Positions 44,136-53,011 of a stretch of DNA of 64,000 nt are shown piece after piece. Position numbers and translations under genes: made by a program. Below the pieces are notes generated by a model, which was not told the origin of the DNA, ran no database searches, and was given only the letters and a program-made list of their open reading frames with translations. The number at the start of each line of letters is the position of its first letter. Within the stretch, counting starts at the first letter, position 1. Source of the stretch: Thermodesulfobium narugense DSM 14796 (GTDB taxonomy: Bacteria; Thermodesulfobiota; Thermodesulfobiia; Thermodesulfobiales; Thermodesulfobiaceae); NCBI RefSeq assembly GCF_000212395.1, contig NC_015499.1:585501-649500 (forward strand), read 5' to 3'.

Positions 44136-45698
44136 ATGAAAAAAATCTTTGTAATCTTTTGTTCTTTCTTTGTTTCTGTTTACTTTGTTTCTTTTGCTTT
44201 TGCAGGACCGTTTTCAGACGTGCCAGCTAATTCTTGGGCATACAAGGCAGTGCAAGATTTATCGGCAAAAGGATTGGTTATAGGCTATGGAGATGGCACT
44301 TTCAGAGGTGAAAGACTTGCCACCCGTTATGAGATGGCAATGATAGTTGCAAGAATGCTCGATATGTATGAAAAGGGTCAAAATACACAGGATAAAAAGA
44401 TAGAGCTAAACGCTAACGACATAGCAACTCTTATGAAGTTAGCTCAGGAGTTTAAGTCAGAACTAGCATCGCTAAACGTCAGAGTTGCAGCGCTTGAGAA
44501 AAAAGCAGCTCTTGATACCGTAAACTTCACAGGGGATGCAAGGTTTAGGTTTGGGAGCGAGAAGAGAACTTTTTATGCAATGTCTACCTCTGGAACAAAT
44601 GTATTTATTAATACAGAAGGTTCCTCCAGCAATGGATTTATTGTTGGAGATACTTTACCTGCGATGTTAAGTCAGGATCCTGGACTCTCTCAGCAAAAGG
44701 ACAACACATTCATGCAGTATAGGATCAGATTAAACGTTTCTGCTCCAGTAGCAGACAACATATCATTTAATGCAAGACTTACAATGGAGAAGAATGCGGG
44801 AGTTAATTCAGACGGCTCTTCAAATAACAATCCTTTGTATGCATCCCTTACAGGATACAATGATGACAACAACACCTTGTATGTGGAAAGATCATATATC
44901 ACATGGACTCTTAACCCATATCCTGTGACCTTTGTTCTTGGCAGACTTCCTACTATGGATTCTGGAGCTTATTACAACAATCTTTTTATGGATACTGGCA
45001 CAGAAGGTGGAATGGTAATATTCGATCTTAGCAACATGCTCCCATCAACTTCAGTTTCTGCTGCGTGGGTAAAGATGTTTGATGGCGGCCTTGTAACTTC
45101 ATCTGATGAAGCAAATGGATTAAAGGATAAGGATGTATACGTACTTAATCTTAGTACAAAATTATTTAATACCCTTGGTTTAGAAGCAGATTATGGAAAC
45201 GTAAATAAGTTCTCATATTTCAATACTTCTTTAAATGGCATGTATGGAAAATACGACTGGTGGGCGTTGATAGGCAATTGGAATATATACAACGTGAGTA
45301 TGTGGGCTGGATATAACGGTACGTCTACTGATATGCCAATTCTTGCTTCTAATCAAATTTTTACAGGCACGCATTCTGTAAATGGCGGTGCATGGAGAGT
45401 TGGAGCTACTATTCCTCTACCAGTAGGTTCTCTTACAGGGGATTTCTGGTTTGGGAATAACAAATGGTTTAATCCTTTTAACTTAAATACGATGGTCTCT
45501 ACAGAGTACAAAGATTATTACAACGTTTACTACACTCTGCCAGTTGCAAATAATGCAACGCTTACTCTAAACTACGATTACTTCAAGGGCAAAAAACCTT
45601 ATGCTACTGACTCTTTAAATAACTACTACTATACCTTTAACCCAGATCAGATCGATAAAGACCAAAGGTATTATATTCAGCTAGACGTGAACTTCTAA
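44136..45698 (+). CDS. Outer-membrane porin with N-terminal SLH domain
   Basis: Exported protein of 520 residues. A signal peptide (MKKIFVIFCS start, cleavage after FAFA near residue 23) is followed by an SLH domain (about 25-75: FSDVPANSWAYKAVQDL, GDGTFRGERLATRYEMA). A coiled-coil stretch (about 85-125) leads into a beta-strand-rich region of alternating aromatic residues that ends IQLDVNF. A C-terminal Phe is typical of outer-membrane barrels. This is the SLH-OMP (OmpM-like) design that tethers the outer membrane to secondary polymers on peptidoglycan. TAGGGGG lies before the ATG. It is monocistronic between two terminators and its strong signals suggest high expression. Confidence 0.92.
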   Translation: MKKIFVIFCSFFVSVYFVSFAFAGPFSDVPANSWAYKAVQDLSAKGLVIGYGDGTFRGERLATRYEMAMIVARMLDMYEKGQNTQDKKIELNANDIATLMKLAQEFKSELASLNVRVAALEKKAALDTVNFTGDARFRFGSEKRTFYAMSTSGTNVFINTEGSSSNGFIVGDTLPAMLSQDPGLSQQKDNTFMQYRIRLNVSAPVADNISFNARLTMEKNAGVNSDGSSNNNPLYASLTGYNDDNNTLYVERSYITWTLNPYPVTFVLGRLPTMDSGAYYNNLFMDTGTEGGMVIFDLSNMLPSTSVSAAWVKMFDGGLVTSSDEANGLKDKDVYVLNLSTKLFNTLGLEADYGNVNKFSYFNTSLNGMYGKYDWWALIGNWNIYNVSMWAGYNGTSTDMPILASNQIFTGTHSVNGGAWRVGATIPLPVGSLTGDFWFGNNKWFNPFNLNTMVSTEYKDYYNVYYTLPVANNATLTLNYDYFKGKKPYATDSLNNYYYTFNPDQIDKDQRYYIQLDVNF

Positions 45699-45707
45699 GA
45701 GAACAAT

Positions 45708-45742
45708 ATCCCTTCAGAACTATTTAAACAGTCTGAAGGGAT
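45708..45742. terminator. Terminator shared by porin and lgt
   Basis: ATCCCTTCAGA (45708-45718) pairs with TCTGAAGGGAT (45732-45742), 11 bp, then TTTTC. The downstream arm lies inside the 3' end of the convergent lgt gene, so the hairpin is partly coding. Confidence 0.85.
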
Positions 45743-46473
45743 TTTCTTTTTAGATAGTTTCTTAATATAATTGCAAATATAAATAATATTATGCTAAAAA
45801 CTTGAGAGTGAGTAAGTCCAAAAAAAATTCTTGCCTCATCTCGCAAAAATTCTATTAAAAATCTTGATATCGAATACATTATCAGATATTTTGTAGTCAA
45901 ATCTCCTATAAACTTTTCTTTTCCTCTTTGGAAGTAAAGATAAATGAAAAATAAAAAACTCACAAAGGAGTCTATTAACTGAGTAGGGATTCTTTTTCCA
46001 GGTACGTTAGCATCGGCAAATACAACTGAAATAGGAGTATTTGCGACAATTCCATAACAGCAACCATTAAGAAAACAACCAATTCTGCCTACTGCATATG
46101 CAAGAGGTAGAAAAGGTGTTATTAGATCGGCTAAAGTAAGTAAATTAATTTTGTAATGTTTAGCCATAAAATAAAAGGCTAATGCAAATCCAATTAAACC
46201 TCCATAAAAAACTAATCCGCCATCCCATAAATAAAAAACACTAATCAGGTTATTCGCGAAGTCCTGATGATGTTCTATGACATAATATATCCTTGCTCCA
46301 ATTAAAGAACAGAATATGCTGACCATGCCAATATTTAAGATGTTATCTGGGTTAATGTCCTTCTTTTCGGCCTCCCTTAAGATAAAGATTGTCGCAATAA
46401 TTATACCTAACGCTACCATAAAGCCCCACGAATACACCTTCAATCCATCGAAGCTGAATAGAATTCTGTGCAT
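45724..46473 (-). CDS. lgt: Prolipoprotein diacylglyceryl transferase
   Basis: Membrane enzyme that attaches diacylglycerol to the lipobox cysteine of lipoproteins. About seven transmembrane segments in 249 residues. The signature GRIGCFLNGCCYG carries the catalytic region, and GLVFYGGLIG and the C-terminal REDEARIF-like segment (LRDEARIFFG) are conserved. The start ATG has AGGT upstream; a later start is not needed. It is convergent with the porin and divergent from the mraZ cluster. Confidence 0.96.
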   Translation of the reverse strand: MHRILFSFDGLKVYSWGFMVALGIIIATIFILREAEKKDINPDNILNIGMVSIFCSLIGARIYYVIEHHQDFANNLISVFYLWDGGLVFYGGLIGFALAFYFMAKHYKINLLTLADLITPFLPLAYAVGRIGCFLNGCCYGIVANTPISVVFADANVPGKRIPTQLIDSFVSFLFFIYLYFQRGKEKFIGDLTTKYLIMYSISRFLIEFLRDEARIFFGLTHSQVFSIILFIFAIILRNYLKRKSLQTV

Positions 46474-46598
46474 CTTACCTCCAGTTTTCTTAATTTCTCA
46501 TATTTTAAACTAAAATTTCTAAAAAAATTATTACAGTTTTTCTAAATAACTCAAAGAAACTAACTCTTATAAAAATATAATTGATATTTATTCAATTG

Positions 46599-46627
46599 TT
46601 GACATTATGTGTATTTAAGTGTTGAAT
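46599..46627 (+). promoter_or_regulatory. mraZ (dcw cluster) promoter
   Basis: A perfect TTGACA (46599-46604) lies 17 bp before TTGAAT (46622-46627), a 4/6 match to the -10 consensus. Transcription would start near 46634, about 30 nt before mraZ. Confidence 0.65.
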
Positions 46628-46639
46628 AGTGTCTATGAG

Positions 46640-46654
46640 TGGGATAAAGTGGGA
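46640..46654 (+). promoter_or_regulatory. MraZ operator repeats
   Basis: Two direct TGGGA repeats (46640-46644 and 46650-46654) with a 10-bp period, just upstream of mraZ. This matches the TGGGN-N5-TGGGN repeats bound by MraZ in other bacteria and predicts autorepression of the dcw cluster. A weaker third copy may lie at 46630. Confidence 0.75.
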
Positions 46655-46663
46655 TAAAAAATT

Positions 46664-47080
46664 ATGTTAGGTGGAGAATATCTACATTCTTTAGACTCTA
46701 AGGGTAGAGTCACAATTCCCTTTAAGCTAAGGGATGAAATATCCTCAAAAGTTATCCTCACAAGAGGTTTTGAAAGGTGTTTATATCTTTATCCAGTAAA
46801 GTATTGGGAAGAATACGTAGAATATCTCAAAGAAAAATCAAAATCAGATATAAAACTTAGAGATGTGATTCGTTTTTTGTTTTCGGGTGCTTATGACGAT
46901 GAACTAGATCGCTCTGGTAGACTTTTGTTGCCTCAACAATTGAGGGAGTATAGCAATATCCAAAGAGAAGTTGTAGTAATAGGAGCAATGGATAGAGTTG
47001 AATTGTGGAATCCTGAAGAGTGGGAAAGCCAAAAAAAGAAGATTTCAAATTCTGTCAAAAAGTTTATAGAAAATGAGTAA
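46664..47080 (+). CDS. mraZ: Transcriptional regulator MraZ
   Basis: DNA-binding regulator of the dcw cluster, 138 residues. It has two SpoVT/AbrB-like repeats, each with the DxxGR pattern: SLDSKGRVTIPFKLR (about 9-23) and ELDRSGRLLLPQQLR (about 80-94). The TGGGA repeats upstream are its expected site. No clear Shine-Dalgarno precedes the ATG. It overlaps rsmH by 8 nt. Confidence 0.95.
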   Translation: MLGGEYLHSLDSKGRVTIPFKLRDEISSKVILTRGFERCLYLYPVKYWEEYVEYLKEKSKSDIKLRDVIRFLFSGAYDDELDRSGRLLLPQQLREYSNIQREVVVIGAMDRVELWNPEEWESQKKKISNSVKKFIENE

Positions 47081-47969
47081 CTATTCAAAAGATATTCATA
47101 TCCCAGTTCTTCTAAATGAGGTGTTGGAAAATTCTAACTTAGCTCCTGGGAAGGTAGTAGTGGATGGCACAATTGGTGCTGGAGGACACAGCTTCAACTT
47201 TTTGAAAAAAATTCTGCCGGGTGGTTTTCTTTTAGGGTTTGATAAGGATATAGAGGCAGTAAAATTAGCGGTTGAAAAATTGTCTTCAACTTTTGATAGA
47301 AATTCTTTTACTATTTTCAATGATAAATTTGAAAATTTTGTCAAATATTTAAACTTTTTACCTTATGGTAAATTTGATTTATTTTTTTTAGATCTTGGAC
47401 TTTCCACTATGCAAATTAAGGAGTCAAATAGGGGATTTAGTTTTATGAAAGACGAGAAATTAGATATGCGAATGGATCTTAAGGAAAAAATGACCGCTTC
47501 AGATTGGCTTAACAGCGCAAGTGAAGAAGAAATGGAAGAAGTTTTTAGAAAATATGGTGAGGAACCCAAATCAAGAAAATTAGCTAAGATGATATCTTTG
47601 AGAAGGCGCGAAAAGCCATTCGAAAGCACTATGGATCTAGCCCAACTTGTAAAAAAAATTTATCCATATGGTAGAAGGCATCCTGCAACAAGAATATTCC
47701 AGGCAATAAGAATTGTTATAAACGATGAAATTGAACATCTTGAAGCTACTTTGAGGGAAGCAACGAATCATATAAATTCTCTTGGAAGAATAATTGTTAT
47801 TTCCTTTCACTCAGGAGAAGACAGAGTTGTTAAGTGGACATTTAAAAACTTAGAAAAGGAGGGAAGAGGAAGAGTAATTACAAAAAAGCCCATTATAGCT
47901 TCAGAAAGCGAAACTAAAGAAAATCCATCGGCAAGAAGTGCCAAAATGAGGGTATGGGAGGCAATATGA
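47073..47969 (+). CDS. rsmH: 16S rRNA m4C1402 methyltransferase RsmH
   Basis: SAM-dependent methyltransferase (MraW). Motifs are HIPVLLNEVLE, the SAM site VVDGTIGAGGHS, FFLDLGLSTMQI with NRGFSF, and the C-terminal VISFHSGEDRVVKWTFK. The 298 residues are normal. The start lies inside the mraZ end and its stop overlaps ftsL by 4 nt. Confidence 0.97.
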   Translation: MSNYSKDIHIPVLLNEVLENSNLAPGKVVVDGTIGAGGHSFNFLKKILPGGFLLGFDKDIEAVKLAVEKLSSTFDRNSFTIFNDKFENFVKYLNFLPYGKFDLFFLDLGLSTMQIKESNRGFSFMKDEKLDMRMDLKEKMTASDWLNSASEEEMEEVFRKYGEEPKSRKLAKMISLRRREKPFESTMDLAQLVKKIYPYGRRHPATRIFQAIRIVINDEIEHLEATLREATNHINSLGRIIVISFHSGEDRVVKWTFKNLEKEGRGRVITKKPIIASESETKENPSARSAKMRVWEAI

Positions 47970-48316
47970 AAAGAGATTATGATCTGAGTTTCTCTGAAAT
48001 TGAAAGCGTTAAAGGTCTTAGAACTTTTGAACTAAAGAGTTTTCTTATAGGCATTAAAAACAACATTTTAATAGTTCTGTTTTCTTTATTTATAATATTT
48101 GTTTTAATCTATGGTCTTTATTTAAGATCGGATATAATATCAATGTCTAATGAAGTTGATAGTATTAAAACTTCGATTCAAAGACTAGAGACATTAAAGA
48201 CCAAAAAAACTTTAGAGGAGGCAAGTATTTTTAATGCAAAAGTGATGCAATCGGTCGCTTTGAAAAGGGGTATGATTTTACCATCAGAGATAGAGTATAT
48301 CCAAATAAACCATTAG
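47966..48316 (+). CDS. ftsL: FtsL-like cell division protein
   Basis: A 116-residue bitopic protein with a basic N-terminal region, one transmembrane helix (about 32-52: ILIVLFSLFIIFVLIYGLY) and a periplasmic coiled-coil-like segment (VDSIKTSIQRLETLKT). This topology and its place between rsmH and ftsI define FtsL, although sequence is poorly conserved in this family. ATG at 47966 overlaps the rsmH stop and follows GGGAGG. Confidence 0.75.
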   Translation: MKRDYDLSFSEIESVKGLRTFELKSFLIGIKNNILIVLFSLFIIFVLIYGLYLRSDIISMSNEVDSIKTSIQRLETLKTKKTLEEASIFNAKVMQSVALKRGMILPSEIEYIQINH

Positions 48317-48369
48317 ATCAATCACATAATGAATTTATAAATAAAAGAATTGCCTATATACAAAAAATA

Positions 48370-49989
48370 ATGATAGTTTTATTTTTTGTTGCTGTGTTTA
48401 AACAACTTTATTTTGTAACAATTGATAGACAAAAATTGATTTCCTATGCTCAAGAACAAAGAAATGAGAGAGTGAAGGTATCAAATCCTAGAGGCGAAAT
48501 TATTGACAGAGAAGGAGTGGTTTTGGCTTTTTCAATTCCTTCTTACTCATTGTACATACAACCGTCACTTATAAAAAATGATGAAATTAGAAATAAATTG
48601 TATGAGGAGCTTTCAAAGATTAAAGGTATGCCAATTGAAAACCTTAAAAAAATTTTCGACAAAAATGCGCCCTTTACTTGGGTTTATAGAAAAATGCCAT
48701 TTGATATTGAAAAACAAGTTAGAGAGGTTCTAAGCAGGTTCCCCGATGAAGGAATAGGACTTATAAAGGAAGAAAAGAGAGTTTATCCTTATAAAGATCT
48801 CGCTGAGCCTCTTTTAGGTTTTGTTGGAATCGATAATCAAGGACTGGAAGGTATAGAAAAATTTTATAATTCGTATTTAGGGAGTATTTCGAAAGAAGAG
48901 AATTTAGAGTTTGATGCTAATGGAAGGATAGTGAATATAGATAAATTGGAAAGTCTGGTGCAATCGTCGCCAGTAAAATTGAAACTGACGATAAATTCTA
49001 AATTACAAGGCCTTACTGAAAGGCTTTTAGATGAGTGTATGAAGAAATATAATGCAAAAAGAGGAACTGTAGTTGTAGTTGATGTTAAAACTGGATCAAT
49101 TTTAACTTTGGCTCAAAGTCCAAGGATAGATCCTGATAAATTTTATGATTTTCCAGAAGAAGATTATAGAATTATTTCAAGGGATTTCCTATATGAACCC
49201 GGTTCAATATTAAAACCTATAATATTTAATATACTATTAGATAACAATATAATATCCAAGAACACAACGGTAAATATAGGAAAGTATTTGCAAGTTGCCA
49301 ATAGGAGAATTTTTGATGCTGAAGATGGAATGGGCTTATCAGGTCCATCTACTATTAAGGACATTTTAAGATATTCTAGTAATATTGGTGCTGGCTCTTT
49401 AGCTTTGAAAGCTCCAAATAAAGAGTACTTTGAATTACTAAATAAATATTTTTGCGATGATGAGAAATATCTTTTTTCTGAAAACTTCCTTAAAGGATAT
49501 ATTCATCTGCCTGACTACAAAGGTCCAGTTGAACAAGCAACAACAGCATTTGGACAAGGCATCTCACTTTCCTTTTTGAACGTCGTTGCTTATTATTCTG
49601 CTATTGCAAATGGTGGAGAGATAGTGCCTTTAAAGATAATTGACGATGATGTTAGTAGACCTCAAAGATTGTTTGACAAAGGAAACGCAGATTTTATAAG
49701 AAAGTGTCTTGTGAGCGTTGTTCAAGATGGCACTGGAGTAAATGCTAAGATAAATGGAGTTGAAGTTGCAGGAAAAACTGGAACAGCTCAGAAGCCATCA
49801 AAACTTGGTGGCTATATTCCAGGAGAATATGTGGCTTCGTTTATAGGTTTTTTCCCTGCTAACGATCCTAAATATGTAATTGGTGTGTTGATCGATAATC
49901 CAGTAGGTATACACTGGGGTGGCTCAGTTGCAGCGCCACTGTTTAGGGAAATAGCCATTGCTACTATGTCAATGTCAATGAACAGATGA
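48370..49989 (+). CDS. ftsI: Penicillin-binding protein 2/FtsI-type transpeptidase
   Basis: Class B PBP for septal peptidoglycan cross-linking, 539 residues from ATG 48370. After an N-terminal membrane helix come the dimerisation domain and the transpeptidase domain with SxxK (EPGSILKPI), SxN (YSSNIG) and KTG (VAGKTGTAQ). There is no PASTA domain. ATG 48370 lacks a Shine-Dalgarno and begins inside the membrane helix. The same frame is open upstream to 48235 and would add a basic cytoplasmic stretch (NKRIAYIQK), so the true start may be an upstream unusual codon overlapping ftsL. Confidence 0.93.
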   Translation: MIVLFFVAVFKQLYFVTIDRQKLISYAQEQRNERVKVSNPRGEIIDREGVVLAFSIPSYSLYIQPSLIKNDEIRNKLYEELSKIKGMPIENLKKIFDKNAPFTWVYRKMPFDIEKQVREVLSRFPDEGIGLIKEEKRVYPYKDLAEPLLGFVGIDNQGLEGIEKFYNSYLGSISKEENLEFDANGRIVNIDKLESLVQSSPVKLKLTINSKLQGLTERLLDECMKKYNAKRGTVVVVDVKTGSILTLAQSPRIDPDKFYDFPEEDYRIISRDFLYEPGSILKPIIFNILLDNNIISKNTTVNIGKYLQVANRRIFDAEDGMGLSGPSTIKDILRYSSNIGAGSLALKAPNKEYFELLNKYFCDDEKYLFSENFLKGYIHLPDYKGPVEQATTAFGQGISLSFLNVVAYYSAIANGGEIVPLKIIDDDVSRPQRLFDKGNADFIRKCLVSVVQDGTGVNAKINGVEVAGKTGTAQKPSKLGGYIPGEYVASFIGFFPANDPKYVIGVLIDNPVGIHWGGSVAAPLFREIAIATMSMSMNR

Positions 49990-50044
49990 TTGTTAAATCT
50001 ATGTTTTAAGATAAAAATTATAAAGCTTCTAAGGAGTGATTTGC

Positions 50045-51508
50045 TTGACTGTTAAAGAACTTTTTGATAAATCAAATATTAGGATAGAAGATATAAAGGA
50101 ACACTATCCTGGAGAATTTTTTAACAGTCAAGTAGCTGGCATTAGTTATAACTCGAAAGAGATAAAAAAAGGATATTTGTTTTTTGCAATCAAAGGCAAT
50201 AGAATTGATGGTCACGAGTTTATTCAAGAAGCTTTCAAAAATAAAGCTATAGGTGCTGTTGTTGAAAAAGATGTAGATTATGTCAATACTATTAAGGTCA
50301 GGTCTACTCTTCAGGCTTTAAGAGAAACATCTCTTGTATTTTACGATTATCCTTTTAAGAAGCTTTTTTTGGGTTCTGTTACGGGAACGAATGGTAAAAG
50401 TACTATTACGTGGATTTTATCTCATGCTGTAAATAAGTTATTGGGGAAATCTTTTGCTTTAGGTACGTTGGGTTGGATGCACGCTGGAAAAATTATTAGA
50501 AAAACAAGTAATACTACTCCTGAATCGAAGGACATATGTGAACTTTTAGATCAAGCAATTCAATTAGATATGAAATATGGATTTTTGGAGGTATCTTCTC
50601 ATGCTTTAAAACTTGGTAGGTTACACGGCATACAATTTGATGCTGCGCTTTTTACCAATCTCGCTAGAGATCATATGGATTTTCACCCGTCTGTTGAAGA
50701 TTATTTTGAGACTAAGAAGTCTTTGTTCACCTCTACTTATCTAAAAGAAAACGCATTTGTTGTAATTAATATAGACGATCTTTACGGCATAAATTTATAT
50801 AACGGTATAAAAGATTTTAGAAAAGCATCTTTTTCATTGGAAAACGAAAAAGCAAGCTTTTTTGGGAAATTTGAACCTGTTGATAGAGGTGTATGTTTGT
50901 TAGTTGAAGGCCAAAAAGTCTTTGCTCCTATTTATGGAAGATTTAATGCCTCAAATTTATTAGGAGCATATACCTTTTTGAGGATGATGGGGATTGAAAA
51001 GGATAAATTAGGGGATGCTTTTGTTGATTTAGTAGCTCCTTACGGACGTCTGGAATGCGTACAAACAAAACCTTTTAAAATATGGATAGACTATGCACAT
51101 ACCCCTGATGGCCTTGAAAAGGTATTGAAATCTTTGAGGGATATGGTTGAAAAGAAAATAATTTTAGTTTTTGGAGCAGGTGGCAATAGAGATAAAGGTA
51201 AAAGACCTATTATGGGTAGAATAGCTGCACAGTTTTCAGATTATACAATAATTACCTCAGACAATCCTCGTTATGAGGACCCGATGTCAATTATTGATGA
51301 GATAAAATCTGGCTTTTTAAGTGTAAAAAATTCAAATTTTGAGATACTTTCAGATAGGCGAGAAGCGATAAAAAGAGCTATAGAGATTGCAAGAGACAAT
51401 GATGCAATAATAATTGCAGGAAAAGGCCATGAAGATTATCAAGAGATAAATGGTGTAAAATATCCTTTTTCGGACAAAGAAGTTGTTAAAGAGTTAATTC
51501 ATAGATAA
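50045..51508 (+). CDS. murE: UDP-MurNAc-L-Ala-D-Glu:meso-DAP ligase MurE
   Basis: Adds the third residue of the peptidoglycan stem. The ATP site is SVTGTNGKSTITWIL, with FLEVSSHALKLGR and the C-terminal FGAGGNRDKGKRP block. SDNPRYEDPM contains the DNPR signature of meso-diaminopimelate-adding enzymes. TTG at 50045 follows AAGGAG (50031-50036) by 8 nt; a GTG at 50036 overlaps that site. About 487 residues. Confidence 0.96.
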   Translation: MTVKELFDKSNIRIEDIKEHYPGEFFNSQVAGISYNSKEIKKGYLFFAIKGNRIDGHEFIQEAFKNKAIGAVVEKDVDYVNTIKVRSTLQALRETSLVFYDYPFKKLFLGSVTGTNGKSTITWILSHAVNKLLGKSFALGTLGWMHAGKIIRKTSNTTPESKDICELLDQAIQLDMKYGFLEVSSHALKLGRLHGIQFDAALFTNLARDHMDFHPSVEDYFETKKSLFTSTYLKENAFVVINIDDLYGINLYNGIKDFRKASFSLENEKASFFGKFEPVDRGVCLLVEGQKVFAPIYGRFNASNLLGAYTFLRMMGIEKDKLGDAFVDLVAPYGRLECVQTKPFKIWIDYAHTPDGLEKVLKSLRDMVEKKIILVFGAGGNRDKGKRPIMGRIAAQFSDYTIITSDNPRYEDPMSIIDEIKSGFLSVKNSNFEILSDRREAIKRAIEIARDNDAIIIAGKGHEDYQEINGVKYPFSDKEVVKELIHR

Positions 51509-51536
51509 ATTATAAGGAGGTTTAAGCTTTAATACA

Positions 51537-52970
51537 TTGAGCGCTGACAAAGATATAGATAAAATAAATAACATTCGCAATTTTGAAGTTGATGATTCTA
51601 TTTTGCTAAGTTTTGTAACGTCTTTAACTAATTGTGAAATTGAAAGAGTTGGCCCTATGGAATTTGAAAGAATTTCAATAGATTCAAGAGATATTAAAGG
51701 AAAAGAACTTTTTATTGCAATTAAAGGGAAGAATTTTGATGGACACAACTTTATTAAGAATGCCTTAGAACAAGGTGCTTTTGGGATAATTTCTGAATTG
51801 AGCTTGGCAGAGGTTGCTAATACTTTAGGAAATATAGTTTTTGGAACTGATTTTTCATTTATAAAGGTTCCAAATACCATTCTTGCCATGCATGATATTG
51901 CAAGAGGGTTTAGACAAAGGATTGAAAAAGTTATAGGCATTACTGGAAGTGTTGGTAAGACAACTACCAAAGAGATTTTAAAAACTCTTCTTAAAGGGTA
52001 TCAAACGGTATCAACTTTTGGAAATTTCAATAATGAAATAGGTTTGCCATTAAGTCTTTTTAGAGCAAAAAAAAATGATAAGTTTGGGATATTTGAAATG
52101 GCTATGCGCTCAAAAGGAGAAATTTCTCAGCTTTGTTCAATAGCAATGCCTGATATTGGCATAATTACAAGAATTGCAGAATCTCATATTGGGCTTCTTG
52201 GTTCGATGGAAAACATAGCAAGAGCAAAGGGTGAAATTTTAGACTTTGTGGACAGTGCCTTCTTAAATTTCAATTGTAAATATAGCAGAAAAATTTTTGG
52301 TGAGATGCTTAAGGATAAAAAGGGAAAACCTAAAGAGGTTATTTGGTTTGGGAAAGAATCAGATCTTTACATAAAATCACATGAAATTTTTATACACGGA
52401 TCAAGACTTGAATTGTCTGGTAGATTTGGAAACTTTGTTTTGAGAGCTCCAAACATCTTTTTGCCACAATTTGAACCACTTTTGGCATCGGTAGCGGTTG
52501 CAAGATTTTTAGGTCTGGACTGGAATGAAATAAATGATAATTTACAAGGCTATCACCCTTTACAGGGTAGATTTTTAATTAAAAAACTAGGAGATCAAAT
52601 TGTTATTGACGATTCCTACAATGCAACATGCACTTCTTTTCTAAAGGGATTAGAAACAATCAAAAGTTTAAAATTTGGTAACAGAAGAAAGATTTTTGTA
52701 TTCGGAGATATACTTGAAGCTGGGGATAAGTCTAGAGATTTGCACAAGAAGGTTATAAAAAAGATTGAAGAATTAGATCCTTTTTTGGTGTACTTTGTTG
52801 GAACAGAATTTGTAAAATCAGTAGGTCGTAACTCTAAATTAAGGTTTAAAAATTTAGGTATTGATGAGGTGAAAGAAGATTTAGCTAAAATTTTATCAAA
52901 AGAAGATCTTGTTTACATTAAGGGTTCAAACTCTACAAAAACGTGGAAAGTACTTGAGTTGTGGGATTAA
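51537..52970 (+). CDS. murF: UDP-MurNAc-tripeptide D-Ala-D-Ala ligase MurF
   Basis: Completes the cytoplasmic pentapeptide. Elements include an N-terminal UDP-binding domain (ISIDSRDIKGKELFIAIKG), the ATP loop VIGITGSVGKTTTKEIL, the FGNFNNEIGLPL block and DDSYNATCTSFLKGLE. 477 residues from TTG 51537. The nearest AGGAGG (51515-51520) is 16 nt upstream, farther than usual, so the exact start is less sure. Confidence 0.95.
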   Translation: MSADKDIDKINNIRNFEVDDSILLSFVTSLTNCEIERVGPMEFERISIDSRDIKGKELFIAIKGKNFDGHNFIKNALEQGAFGIISELSLAEVANTLGNIVFGTDFSFIKVPNTILAMHDIARGFRQRIEKVIGITGSVGKTTTKEILKTLLKGYQTVSTFGNFNNEIGLPLSLFRAKKNDKFGIFEMAMRSKGEISQLCSIAMPDIGIITRIAESHIGLLGSMENIARAKGEILDFVDSAFLNFNCKYSRKIFGEMLKDKKGKPKEVIWFGKESDLYIKSHEIFIHGSRLELSGRFGNFVLRAPNIFLPQFEPLLASVAVARFLGLDWNEINDNLQGYHPLQGRFLIKKLGDQIVIDDSYNATCTSFLKGLETIKSLKFGNRRKIFVFGDILEAGDKSRDLHKKVIKKIEELDPFLVYFVGTEFVKSVGRNSKLRFKNLGIDEVKEDLAKILSKEDLVYIKGSNSTKTWKVLELWD

Positions 52971-53011
52971 AGAATAAGAGTTTATTTGTAAACTGGAGGT
53001 TAGCTTTATAA

